6,683 nucleotides of DNA from Chloroflexota bacterium. GTDB lineage: Bacteria; Chloroflexota; Anaerolineae; UBA7937; JACPPX01. Of this stretch, positions 1 to 6,435 are shown in pieces. A program made the position numbers and the translations under genes. The stretch is taken from the NCBI GenBank assembly GCA_016196905.1, contig JACPWV010000188.1, forward strand, positions 1 to 6,683, read 5' to 3'. The notes beneath the pieces are model-generated. The model did not search any database, was not told where the DNA came from, and worked only from the letters and a program-made list of their open reading frames with translations. Each line of letters starts with the position of its first letter. The stretch's first letter is position 1.

Positions 1-987
1 ATCCTGGATATCTTCGCTCAACATGCCCACACCCACGAGGGAGCCCTGCAGGTGGAGCTGGCCCAATATGAGTACCGCCTGCCCCGCCTGACCCGCATGT
101 GGACCCACCTGGCCCGGCAGGTGGGCGGCGGGGCGGCCCGCGGTGGGCCAGGCGGAGTGGGGTTGAGGGGTCCGGGCGAGACCCAATTAGAGGTCGACCG
201 CCGCGAGATCAAAAGACGGATCGCCCACCTCAAACAGGAGCTAGAAGAGGTGCGGACCCACCGCCGCCTGTACCGCCAGCGGCGGCGCAAGGCCCAACTG
301 GCGGTGGTGGCCATCGTGGGCTACACCAACGCCGGTAAGTCCACCCTCTTGAACGCCATCTCCGGTTCACAGGTCCACGTCGAGGATAAGCTCTTCGCCA
401 CCCTGGACCCCACCACGCGCAGGGTCCAGCTGCCCGACGGCCGCGAGGCCCTCTTCACCGACACGGTTGGTTTCATCCAGAAGCTGCCCACCCAGCTGGT
501 GGCCGCCTTCCGCGCAACTTTGGAGGAGATCAACGAGGCTGATGTGATCCTAAATATTGTTGACATAAGTCATCCTAACGTGCGAGAGCAGACTAGGGCG
601 GTGGAGGAGATCTTGCGCGATCTGGGGGTTACCGACACACCGATGGTGGTGGGACTCAACAAGATCGATCTGTTGCCTGGGATGGACGGCGGGAGGGTGG
701 AGGACCTGATCGACCGCCTGCCGCCTCTTAGAAATTACCCCAACACCATTCCCATCTCGGCCGCGCGTGGGATCGGTCTGGATCGCCTCTTGGCCAGGAT
801 CAGCCAGGTGCTGGCCAGAGACCTGGTGCCCATCACCGTCGTCCTGCCGTACAAGCAGGATGGGCTCCTCACGCTCTTCCACCAGCGGGGAGTGGTCCAA
901 AAAGTAAGTTACACTCCTCAGGGTGTGCGCATCGCTGGCAAGCTCCCCCGGTCCCTCCAAGCCCACTTCGCCGAGTATATTCGATAG
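1..987 (+). CDS. hflX: GTPase HflX, 5'-truncated by window edge
   Basis: The frame is open from base 1 and its first visible residues, ILDIFAQHAHTHEGALQVEL, match the interior of the HflX N-terminal domain, so the true start lies upstream; the in-frame ATG at 52 is not the start. The HflX-specific GPGETQLE motif is at 169-192, followed by a basic coiled-coil linker (about 205-300). The G domain has G1 GYTNAGKS (319-342), the switch I segment FATLDPTTRR, G3 DTVG (460-471), G4 NKID (658-669) and G5 SAA (near 757). A short C-terminal domain ends at TAG 985-987. Visible length is 328 codons; family members usually have about 400-450 residues. Known family role: a cytoplasmic GTPase that binds the 50S subunit near the peptidyl transferase centre and splits stalled or hibernating 70S ribosomes. 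All nucleotide-binding motifs are intact, so it should be functional. A patch of AT-ending codons (541-579) interrupts the otherwise GC-rich codon use. Confidence 0.96.
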   Translation: MLDIFAQHAHTHEGALQVELAQYEYRLPRLTRMWTHLARQVGGGAARGGPGGVGLRGPGETQLEVDRREIKRRIAHLKQELEEVRTHRRLYRQRRRKAQLAVVAIVGYTNAGKSTLLNAISGSQVHVEDKLFATLDPTTRRVQLPDGREALFTDTVGFIQKLPTQLVAAFRATLEEINEADVILNIVDISHPNVREQTRAVEEILRDLGVTDTPMVVGLNKIDLLPGMDGGRVEDLIDRLPPLRNYPNTIPISAARGIGLDRLLARISQVLARDLVPITVVLPYKQDGLLTLFHQRGVVQKVSYTPQGVRIAGKLPRSLQAHFAEYIR

Positions 988-999
988 CGATCAACAGCC

Positions 1000-1040
1000 A
1001 AGCCTCGAGAGGCCTTAGGGGACCGGTTGGCCCGGGTCGC
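1000..1040 (+). terminator. weak hairpin region after hflX, possible terminator
   Basis: Thirteen bases after the hflX stop, AAGCCT-CGAG-AGGCCTT can fold into a six-pair stem with one bulged C. It is followed by GACC...GGTC pairing around 1021-1038. No T-tract follows either stem, so this is not a textbook intrinsic terminator. The call rests only on position and modest stems. Confidence 0.2.
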
Positions 1041-1073
1041 AGCGATCAGTCTAATAACTTCGCACTATTATCA

Positions 1074-1114
1074 TTATGTCGATGCTAGTACGGTCCCTTT
1101 CCTCCTCGACATAA
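1074..1114. promoter_or_regulatory. 9-bp inverted repeat upstream of the protease pair
   Basis: TTATGTCGA at 1074-1082 is the exact reverse complement of TCGACATAA at 1106-1114, with 23 nt between them; the arm centres are 32 bp apart, close to three helical turns. It sits in the only non-coding gap before the two S41 genes, about 90 bp ahead of the first start codon. It could be a two-site operator or an RNA stem. I found no convincing -35/-10 pair here: TATTAT (1066-1071) and TAAAAT (1165-1170) are -10-like but lack a good -35 at the right spacing. Confidence 0.3.
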
Positions 1115-1200
1115 AAGGTGAATGGCGAAATCGGCTCGTCCTGGCCTCTGGAATCCACGAGGGATAAAATCAAAGGACGTCTTGATGAGGATCCATTGAA

Positions 1201-2424
1201 GTGATGCGAACTCTTGAGCGCCTGATCCTTGTTCTCTTGCTGGGCAGCGTTTGTATGACGACCTCAGTGGTGGGCTTCGCGGCTCGCCTGGTCCCGTTCG
1301 TCATCGATCCTTCCAGGCCCGGGCTTTTAACGCCCGCCGAGCCGCCCGAGTTCCGTATTTTCTGGGAGGCCTGGGGCTTGGTGGAGGAGCATTTCGACGG
1401 CTCGCTGCCGGATCGCCAGACTCTGGCCCACGCGGCGATCCAAGGCATGCTCCGGGCCCTGGACGACCCCTACAGCTTTTTCGTGGAGCCTGTGGATCAT
1501 CAGTTGGAGGAGGCCGAGTTGGAGGGCGGCTATGGCGGCGTGGGCATCGAGGACCCCGCCGAGCTGGCCATCCAGAACGGGCGGCTGGTCATCATCTCGC
1601 CCCGCGCCGGCTCGCCCGCCGATCGCGCCGGCATCCGACCCGGCGACATCTTGCTGCGCATCGACGATCGTAGCACCGCGGGTCTCTTTCTCCAAGAGGC
1701 GATAGTGCTTTTGCGGGGCCCCGTAGGCTCGGGGGTCAAGCTGACCGTGCGCCGCCCCCCGCAGCCCAACCCCGTTACCCTCCATCTCGTTCGTGAGGAT
1801 ATCCAGAAAGCGACGGTGTCCTGGAGGATGCTGGAGCCTGGGATCGGTTACGTGCAGATAAGCTTCTTCAGCGAGCGCAGCGTGGAGGATTTGCGTCAGG
1901 CCTTGAGGGAGTTGAAAGGCGCTGGAGCTGAGCAGCTGGTCCTGGACCTGCGCAACAACCCGGGCGGCATCGTGAATGCGGCGGTGCAGGTGTCCAGCCA
2001 GTTCATCCAGGATGGTATTATTCTTATCGAGCGCGATGGCCAGGGGAACGAGCGGACTTTTGAGGCGCGTGGCGGCGGCCCAGCAATCGATATCCCCCTG
2101 GTGGTGCTGGTCAACGCCGGGACCGCCAGCGCGGCGGAGATCGTGGCCGGGGCCCTGCAGGATCACGGCCGCGGCCCGCTCATCGGTGAACGCACCTTTG
2201 GCAAAGGCTCGGTGCAGAGCGTCCACGAACTCTCGGACGGATCCAGCCTTCACGTCACCATCGCTCGCTGGCTTACCCCCCATCGACATGAGCTGGAAGG
2301 TGTTGGGATCACCCCCGATGCGGAGATCGCCAATGCCGATGGACACGACCGACAGCTAGAATACGCTCTCGACCAGATACGCCGCCGTGTAGGTGGCATC
2401 GATCTAACCGTTAATGTTATGTAA
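1201..2424 (+). CDS. S41 C-terminal processing peptidase with PDZ domain, copy 1
   Basis: A 407-residue membrane-anchored serine protease of the CtpA/CtpB/Prc family. An N-terminal hydrophobic segment (about residues 8-30) acts as signal or anchor and puts the enzyme outside the cytoplasmic membrane. A helical region with FRIFWEAWGLVEEHF (51-65) follows, then a PDZ domain (about 105-198, with GDILLRIDD at 148-156), then the S41 protease core. LVLDLRNNPGG (246-256) is the family signature. The nucleophile is Ser310 in NAGTASAAE and the general base is Lys335 in TFGKGSVQ, exactly 25 residues later as in Prc and CtpB; Gln339 completes the Ser-Lys-Gln set. The enzyme is therefore predicted active; substrates cannot be told from sequence. 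GTG at 1201 is chosen because GAGG (1187-1190) lies 10 nt upstream; ATG at 1204 is possible and changes one residue. The paralog starts 14 nt after the TAA, which suggests one operon. Confidence 0.93.
   Translation: MMRTLERLILVLLLGSVCMTTSVVGFAARLVPFVIDPSRPGLLTPAEPPEFRIFWEAWGLVEEHFDGSLPDRQTLAHAAIQGMLRALDDPYSFFVEPVDHQLEEAELEGGYGGVGIEDPAELAIQNGRLVIISPRAGSPADRAGIRPGDILLRIDDRSTAGLFLQEAIVLLRGPVGSGVKLTVRRPPQPNPVTLHLVREDIQKATVSWRMLEPGIGYVQISFFSERSVEDLRQALRELKGAGAEQLVLDLRNNPGGIVNAAVQVSSQFIQDGIILIERDGQGNERTFEARGGGPAIDIPLVVLVNAGTASAAEIVAGALQDHGRGPLIGERTFGKGSVQSVHELSDGSSLHVTIARWLTPHRHELEGVGITPDAEIANADGHDRQLEYALDQIRRRVGGIDLTVNVM
2098..2153 (+). repeat. 56-bp near-identical direct repeat, copy 1 (active-site serine)
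   Basis: This tract codes for the end of the beta-strand and the helix carrying the catalytic serine (LVVLVNAGTASAAEIVAG). It matches 3312-3367 at 55 of 56 bases; the only change is the third base of a glycine codon (G at 2121, A at 3335). The next conserved block, LIGERTFGKGSVQ (2179-2216 versus 3393-3430), already has four silent changes in 38 nt. The tract is thus more alike than protein conservation alone demands. Confidence 0.9.
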
Positions 2425-2438
2425 AGAGCCTTGATGGG

Positions 2439-3674
2439 ATGAAGTCTGTAAGGCTTGGCAGCTTCGCTGCAATGGTTGTGGTAGGCATCAGCCTCGCCTA
2501 CCTTTTGGGCTACGGCGCCGCGGCGTACATCGCCCCTACCCCGCCCGCGTCTGCCTTCCCTGGGGCCCCCTTCGAAGTTTTCTGGGAAGCCTGGGAGGTC
2601 GTCCAGGAGAAGTACTATGACCGCTCCGCGCTGAACCCTCAGGCGCTCACCTATGGAGCCCTGCAGGGCGCGCTGGAGAGTCTGGGCGACCCCAACACGG
2701 GGTTCGTGACTCCCCAGTATCGGGCCATCCTGGATGAGGATCTGGAAGGTGTCTTTGAGGGGATTGGGGCGGTGGTCGACCTCAACCAGGATGGATATCT
2801 GCTCATCATCGAGCCCTTGGCCGGTCGGCCCGCCGATCGAGCTGGGCTCCGCCGGGGCGACGTGGTGCTGCGGGTGGATGGGCGGGACACCCGCGGCCTC
2901 AGCCTCCTGGAGATGATTGGGCTGGTTCGTGGGCCGGAGGGAACCACGGTGACCTTGAGCGTTCAACGGGAGGGGCGGGCTCAACCCTTCGACTTGACTA
3001 TCGTGCGGGGTCGCATCCAGATCCGGACGGTGGAGACCGCCATGCTGGCCGAAGGGATAGCCTACCTCAAGCTCAACGAGTTCAATGCCCACTCCGCGCG
3101 GGACCTGCGTGATGCGCTGGAGGACCTGCTGGCGGCTGCGCCGGTGGGATTGATCCTCGACCTGCGCGACAACCCGGGAGGGCTTTTGGACCAGGCGGTG
3201 GTGGTCGGCAGCCAGTTCCTCGCCCAGGGCCCGCTCCTCTACGAGCGCAGCGCGCACCGGGAGGAGAAGGTGCACGAAGCCACGGGCGGCGGAGCGGCGC
3301 TGGAGATCCCGCTGGTGGTGCTGGTCAACGCCGGAACCGCCAGCGCGGCGGAGATCGTGGCCGGGGCTATCCAGGACTATGGACGCGGGGTGCTCATCGG
3401 CGAGCGCACCTTCGGCAAGGGCTCGGTGCAAGCCCAGTACGACCTCTCGGACGGCGCTGGGCTGCGCCTGACGGTGGCTCGCTGGTACACCCCGCGGGGG
3501 CGCTTGATCGAGGATCGCGGCTTGACTCCCGATATCGAAGTCCCTGTCTCCAACCATCCGCCTCAGGCGGACGATCCGCAGCTCGATCGGGCCATCCAGG
3601 TTTTGCTCGAGCAGGTCGGCGCTAGAGAAGCCTTGATCATCTTATCGCGCGCATCGTTGGCCGGCCATCTCTAA
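2439..3674 (+). CDS. S41 C-terminal processing peptidase with PDZ domain, copy 2
   Basis: A 411-residue paralog of the upstream gene with the same layout: hydrophobic N-terminal segment (about 7-32), FEVFWEAWEVVQEKYY (45-60), PDZ domain (about 103-190, RRGDVVLRVDG at 138-148) and S41 core. LILDLRDNPGG is at 238-248. Ser302 (NAGTASAAE), Lys327 (TFGKGSVQ) and Gln331 form the catalytic set with the same 25-residue Ser-Lys spacing, so it should be active. Similarity to copy 1 is strongest in the catalytic half and weaker in the N-terminal segment, the PDZ binding face and the C-terminal tail, which suggests a different substrate or partner choice. ATG 2439 is the natural start; AAAGAG (2423-2428), overlapping the preceding stop, gives a weak ribosome binding site 10 nt away. 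Family proteases process or degrade extracytoplasmic proteins from their C-termini, often after PDZ-mediated recognition. Whether the two copies form a mixed complex is unknown. Confidence 0.93.
   Translation: MKSVRLGSFAAMVVVGISLAYLLGYGAAAYIAPTPPASAFPGAPFEVFWEAWEVVQEKYYDRSALNPQALTYGALQGALESLGDPNTGFVTPQYRAILDEDLEGVFEGIGAVVDLNQDGYLLIIEPLAGRPADRAGLRRGDVVLRVDGRDTRGLSLLEMIGLVRGPEGTTVTLSVQREGRAQPFDLTIVRGRIQIRTVETAMLAEGIAYLKLNEFNAHSARDLRDALEDLLAAAPVGLILDLRDNPGGLLDQAVVVGSQFLAQGPLLYERSAHREEKVHEATGGGAALEIPLVVLVNAGTASAAEIVAGAIQDYGRGVLIGERTFGKGSVQAQYDLSDGAGLRLTVARWYTPRGRLIEDRGLTPDIEVPVSNHPPQADDPQLDRAIQVLLEQVGAREALIILSRASLAGHL
3312..3367 (+). repeat. 56-bp near-identical direct repeat, copy 2 (active-site serine)
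   Basis: Second copy of the tract at 2098-2153, in the same phase and at the same protein position of the second S41 protease. The two lie 1,214 bp apart in direct orientation, so they are possible substrates for recombination that would fuse the two genes into one hybrid protease. Confidence 0.9.
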
Positions 3675-3738
3675 TTCGACGCACCCTTCGACATCGAGTC
3701 TCTGCTCGAGTTCGAACGAGAACCGGGCAGCCAAGGCG

Positions 3739-3752
3739 GCCGCAGCTGCGGC
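3739..3752. repeat. 14-bp perfect palindrome in the protease-smpB gap
   Basis: GCCGCAGCTGCGGC reads the same on both strands. It lies mid-gap between the S41 operon and smpB, 87 bases before the smpB start. With no loop it is more like a protein-binding dyad than an RNA hairpin, though a GC-rich sequence can produce such dyads by chance. I see no T-run terminator and no convincing promoter elsewhere in 3675-3833; TTGGGG (3781-3786) with GGTAAT (3803-3808) is the nearest to one and is poor. Confidence 0.3.
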
Positions 3753-3820
3753 ATGCGCGAGATTGGGCGATTTCTTCGACTTGGGGCGGCTCTCACAAGT
3801 TGGGTAATCGCGAGTTGATC

Positions 3821-3825
3821 AGGAG
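3821..3825 (+). promoter_or_regulatory. ribosome binding site for smpB (fixes GTG start)
   Basis: AGGAG lies 8 nt before the GTG at 3834, the expected distance, and supports that start. The AGGA core is framed by TGATC (3816-3820) and GATCA (3825-3829), which can pair as a five-base stem with AGGA as the loop. Such a stem is AT-rich and weak. Confidence 0.7.
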
Positions 3826-3833
3826 ATCATCCC

Positions 3834-4316
3834 GTGGCTAGCAAACAGGGCGCCGCGAAAGTTGTCGCTGTCAATCGCCGGGCCTCCCACGATTACTTTC
3901 TAGAGGAGGCCCAGGAGGCGGGGTTAGTGCTCACCGGATCCGAGATCAAATCGGTGCGCGCCGGCCGGGTCAACCTCAAGGACAGCTATGTGCTGATCAA
4001 GGGGGGCGAGGCTTGGCTGCTCAACGCCCATATCGCTCCTTACGCGCAGGCCTCTCGACAAGGGACGCACGATTCTCGGCGGACCCGAAAGCTCCTTTTG
4101 CATCGCCAAGAGATCGCCCACCTGGCGGGCAAGGTCCAAGCCAAGGGCTACACCATCGTCCCCCTGCGTGTCTATCTCAAAGACAATCGAGCCAAGGTGG
4201 AGATCGCCCTGGCGCGGGGGAAGAAACTGTATGACAAGCGGGAGTCCATTGCCAAGCGCGAGGCGCAGCGGGAGATCGAGCGCGCGCTAGCCCGCCGACG
4301 TAGAGGCCAAAAGTAG
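3834..4316 (+). CDS. smpB: SsrA-binding protein SmpB
   Basis: A 160-residue protein, normal length for SmpB. Known role: it binds the tRNA-like domain of tmRNA (SsrA), brings it to ribosomes stalled on broken mRNA, and its C-terminal tail occupies the empty mRNA channel during trans-translation. The sequence shows the family hallmarks: NRRASHDYFLEE (14-25), LTGSEIKSVRAGRVNLKDSY (33-52), RTRKLLLHR (83-91), GYTIVPLRVY (105-114), KVEIALARGKKLYDKRESI (121-139) and a strongly basic tail ending RRRRGQK. GTG is used as start, supported by AGGAG 8 nt upstream; no ATG fits the conserved N-terminus. mgtE begins 27 nt downstream, so the two are probably cotranscribed. The partner RNA gene ssrA, which is often but not always nearby, is not seen in this window. 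Confidence 0.97.
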   Translation: MASKQGAAKVVAVNRRASHDYFLEEAQEAGLVLTGSEIKSVRAGRVNLKDSYVLIKGGEAWLLNAHIAPYAQASRQGTHDSRRTRKLLLHRQEIAHLAGKVQAKGYTIVPLRVYLKDNRAKVEIALARGKKLYDKRESIAKREAQREIERALARRRRGQK

Positions 4317-4343
4317 CCCGGTCGCTTCAGAGGGAGTTCTGCC

Positions 4344-5705
4344 ATGCGCGAAACTCAGAACTTAGACCAGCTCTCGACATCTCGGCTCAAGGATCTGCTC
4401 GCTCACGGGGAACGCGAAGAGACCCGCGATTTTTTGCAATCCCTCCACCCGGCCGACATCGCCGATCTCCTGGATGAGTTGGAGGAGTCGGAGCGCCTGC
4501 TCGCTTTTAATCTGTTGGACGACCGTAGCGCCGCGGAGGTCCTGGATGAGGCCGGCCCCGAGGCGAGCCGCACCCTGTTGAACAGCGTACCCGAGGCGCG
4601 CCTAGCCATCCTCCTGGCTACCCTGCCCCGGTATGACGCGGCTGAGCTGCTGGCGGAGCTCCCGGAGGAGCGGGCAGGCACGCTCCTGGAGCACCTGCCG
4701 GCCGAGGCGGCCCGCGATATTCGCGAGCTGCTGAGCTACCAGGAACACACGGCCGGCCGCTTGATGACCAAGCGTTTTGTCCGGGTACAGGCTCAATGGA
4801 CGGTGGAGGAGACTATTCAATATCTGCGCCGCTTGGGACCGCAGCGAGAGGCCTTCTACAATCTCTACGCGGTAGACGAGCGGGAACGGCTGGTGGGGAT
4901 CGTCCCCCTGCGAGCACTGCTCACCTCCCCTCCGGAGCAGCTGGTGCGTGACATCATGCGCAAGCAGGTGATGTCGGTGCGGGTGCTGACCGATCAAGAA
5001 GAGGTGGCTCGTTTGGTGGCCAAGTACGACTTTGTGGCCATCCCGGTGGTCGATCACGCCAACAAACTGGTAGGGGTCATCACCGTGGATGATGTGGTGG
5101 ATGTGCTCACCGAGGAGGCGACTGAGGACATCCAGCGCCTGGGTGGAGCTGAGCCCCTGGATCAGCCCTATCTGACCAGCTCCATCCCCGCGGTGGTGCG
5201 CAAGCGCTTCGGATGGCTGCTGCTCCTCTTCGTGGCCGAGTCCCTCACCGGCAGCGTGCTGCGCCATTTCGAGCATGAACTGCAGGTCGTGGTCGGGCTG
5301 GCTTTCTTCGTTCCACTGCTCATCGGAACGGGGGGCAATGCGGGTTCGCAGGTGGTCAGCACGGTCATCCGCGGTCTGGCCCTGCAGGAAATCCGCTTTC
5401 GCGATCTGCCACGTGTTTTCTGGCGAGAAATCTTGACCGGGGCTTTCCTGGGGCTCCTGATGGCCACCGCGGGCTATGTGCGGGCCATCAGCTGGGGGAG
5501 CTCTCCAGAGCTTTCTATGGCGGTGGCCTTGGCCCTGGTGGCGATCGTGGTATGGGCGAATGCCATGGGCACCCTTTTCCCCCTGGTGGCCACGCGTCTG
5601 GGGATCGATCCCACGGTGATGTCCGCTCCCTTCATCTCCACCATCGTCGATGCCAGCGGCCTGTTCATCTATTTTAGCGTCGCTAAACTGGTGTTGGGGA
5701 TATGA
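4344..5705 (+). CDS. mgtE: Magnesium transporter MgtE
   Basis: A 453-residue inner-membrane Mg2+ channel/transporter, full length for the family. Domains in order: helical MgtE N domain (about 10-135, acidic and leucine-rich), two CBS domains (about 141-193 and 203-256; FVAIPVVDHANKLVGVITVD at 230-249 is typical), a linking plug helix (about 257-285), and a C-terminal membrane domain with five predicted helices (about 289-310, 312-334, 362-383, 389-416, 430-453). The pore region keeps the GTGGNAGSQ motif (328-336) and IDPTVMSAPF followed by STIVDASG, where Asp436 corresponds to the Mg2+-binding pore aspartate of the family. In known MgtE structures the N and CBS domains sense cytoplasmic Mg2+ and close the pore when it is abundant; the acidic residues here fit this. 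ATG 4344 has AGGGAG (4331-4336) 7 nt upstream. The 27-nt gap to smpB is too short for a Mg2+ riboswitch, so control is probably at protein level. Confidence 0.96.
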   Translation: MRETQNLDQLSTSRLKDLLAHGEREETRDFLQSLHPADIADLLDELEESERLLAFNLLDDRSAAEVLDEAGPEASRTLLNSVPEARLAILLATLPRYDAAELLAELPEERAGTLLEHLPAEAARDIRELLSYQEHTAGRLMTKRFVRVQAQWTVEETIQYLRRLGPQREAFYNLYAVDERERLVGIVPLRALLTSPPEQLVRDIMRKQVMSVRVLTDQEEVARLVAKYDFVAIPVVDHANKLVGVITVDDVVDVLTEEATEDIQRLGGAEPLDQPYLTSSIPAVVRKRFGWLLLLFVAESLTGSVLRHFEHELQVVVGLAFFVPLLIGTGGNAGSQVVSTVIRGLALQEIRFRDLPRVFWREILTGAFLGLLMATAGYVRAISWGSSPELSMAVALALVAIVVWANAMGTLFPLVATRLGIDPTVMSAPFISTIVDASGLFIYFSVAKLVLGI

Positions 5706-5762
5706 CGCGATCAGTCCTCCGTCGTTGAGTTGACGAGCGACCGAATCGAGGGGTACCGCAGG

Positions 5763-5826
5763 GTTGAAGTATCGACTTCTTAACGATAGTAATCCCGCCT
5801 ACTGGACGAGGAGCGTATAATCGTTA
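5763..5826 (+). promoter_or_regulatory. promoter region of the DUF1684 gene with bracketing inverted repeat
   Basis: A perfect -10 box TATAAT is at 5816-5821, 31 bases before the start codon, which would give a leader of roughly 24 nt carrying AGGAG (5840-5844). No good -35 box lies 16-18 nt upstream (bases 5792-5799 are C-rich). TAACGAT (5781-5787) and its reverse complement ATCGTTA (5820-5826) bracket the -35/-10 interval, and the right arm overlaps the last bases of the -10 box. Just upstream, GAAGT-ATCG-ACTTC (5766-5779) is a perfect five-pair hairpin. A consensus -10 without a -35 and with flanking repeats suggests a regulated promoter, but short repeats of this size can occur by chance. 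Confidence 0.45.
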
Positions 5827-5851
5827 GTAGATTACGTCGAGGAGAGGAAGG

Positions 5852-6361
5852 ATGTCCGAGTTGAGTGAGTTTCGAAAAGAGAAGGACGAGTTTTTCAAGT
5901 ATCATCCTCATGCCCCGCTCACACCGGAGCAGCGGACTTCTTTTAAGGGATTGAAGTATTATCTGGAGAATCCCCGGCTGCGCTACGAGGTGGATGTCCA
6001 GGAGCACTCGAAGAAAGAGATCGTGGAGATGATCACCAGCACGGGAACGCTGCAGAAGTATCGTCGCTATGGACAGTTCGAGTTCCAGGTGGAGGGCCAG
6101 ACGCACATCTTGCAGGTCTACCGCGACCTGGAGGGAGGGCACTTCTTTTTGCCTTTCATCGACACCACCGCCGGCCAGGAGACCTACGAGACCGGCCGCT
6201 ATTTGGAGATCGAGCGGCTGTCCAACGGCAAATACCAGGTCGATTTCAACTACGCCTACAACCCCTACTGCGCCTACAACGACTACTGGACCTGCCCCAT
6301 CCCGCCCGCCGAGAATCGCCTGAAGGTGCGCATCCAGGCGGGGGAGAAGAAATACAAATAG
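5852..6361 (+). CDS. DUF1684 family protein
   Basis: A 169-residue protein that I assign to the DUF1684 family from its C-terminal signature; its biochemical function is not known to me. Two conserved blocks are visible: HFFLPFIDTTAGQETYETG (97-115) with GRYL, and DFNYAYNPYCAY (131-142) followed by WTCPIPPAENRL (146-157) and AGEK. Two cysteines (140 and 148) and many aromatic residues cluster in the second block. The N-terminal third is charged (MSELSEFRKEKDEFF) and has a spaced PLTPEQ...FKGLKYY segment typical of the family. There is no signal peptide or membrane helix, so it is probably cytoplasmic. ATG 5852 is well supported by AGGAG 7 nt upstream, and the gene seems to have its own promoter. 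It stands alone: the gap to mgtE is 146 bp and 322 bp without a gene follow. Family membership is fairly sure; any role such as metabolite or metal binding would be a guess. Confidence 0.88.
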   Translation: MSELSEFRKEKDEFFKYHPHAPLTPEQRTSFKGLKYYLENPRLRYEVDVQEHSKKEIVEMITSTGTLQKYRRYGQFEFQVEGQTHILQVYRDLEGGHFFLPFIDTTAGQETYETGRYLEIERLSNGKYQVDFNYAYNPYCAYNDYWTCPIPPAENRLKVRIQAGEKKYK

Positions 6362-6384
6362 TCATTCCGTCGACGCATGAGCGA

Positions 6385-6416
6385 GCGCAATGGATTGCGC
6401 CGAGTCACCCGACTCG
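6385..6416 (+). other. two abutting perfect 6-bp hairpins, possible structured RNA
   Basis: GCGCAA-TGGA-TTGCGC (6385-6400) and CGAGTC-ACCC-GACTCG (6401-6416) are both perfect six-pair stems with four-base loops, placed with no base between them. A third small stem, CGCT-CGTG-AGCG (6420-6431), follows, and CGCAT (6374-6378) can pair with ATGCG (6432-6436) to close all three into a multi-branch fold. The region starts about 12 nt after the DUF1684 stop, so it may be the 3' end of that mRNA, a terminator or stability element, or part of a small RNA. The stems are plainly visible; function is inference. Confidence 0.5.
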
Positions 6417-6435
6417 ATCCGCTCGTGAGCGATGC

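Noticed and set aside
1042..1051. GCGATCAGTC occurring in two gaps (1042-1051 and 5707-5716)
   Set aside because: A shared 10-mer is expected many times by chance in a window of this length.
1327..2346. Long open frame (339 codons) on the minus strand across the first S41 gene
   Set aside because: It mirrors a well-supported protease gene; GC-rich codon bias keeps the antisense frame open. Its translation is rich in His, Gln and Arg without domain features.
2250..3557. Open frame of 435 codons on the minus strand across the second S41 gene
   Set aside because: Same shadow effect. Parts resemble the antisense frame of copy 1 only because the sense genes are paralogs.
3705..3720. GAGTTCGAAC segment resembling a tRNA T-loop
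   Set aside because: The invariant C after the loop and the T-stem pairing are missing, and no acceptor, D or anticodon arms can be placed around it.
4317..4343. Possible Mg2+ riboswitch ahead of mgtE
   Set aside because: Only 27 nt separate smpB from mgtE, far too short for a known Mg2+-sensing leader.
4602..5276. Minus-strand open frame of 224 codons within mgtE
   Set aside because: Lies fully inside a complete mgtE; composition is that of an antisense shadow and no family is recognisable.
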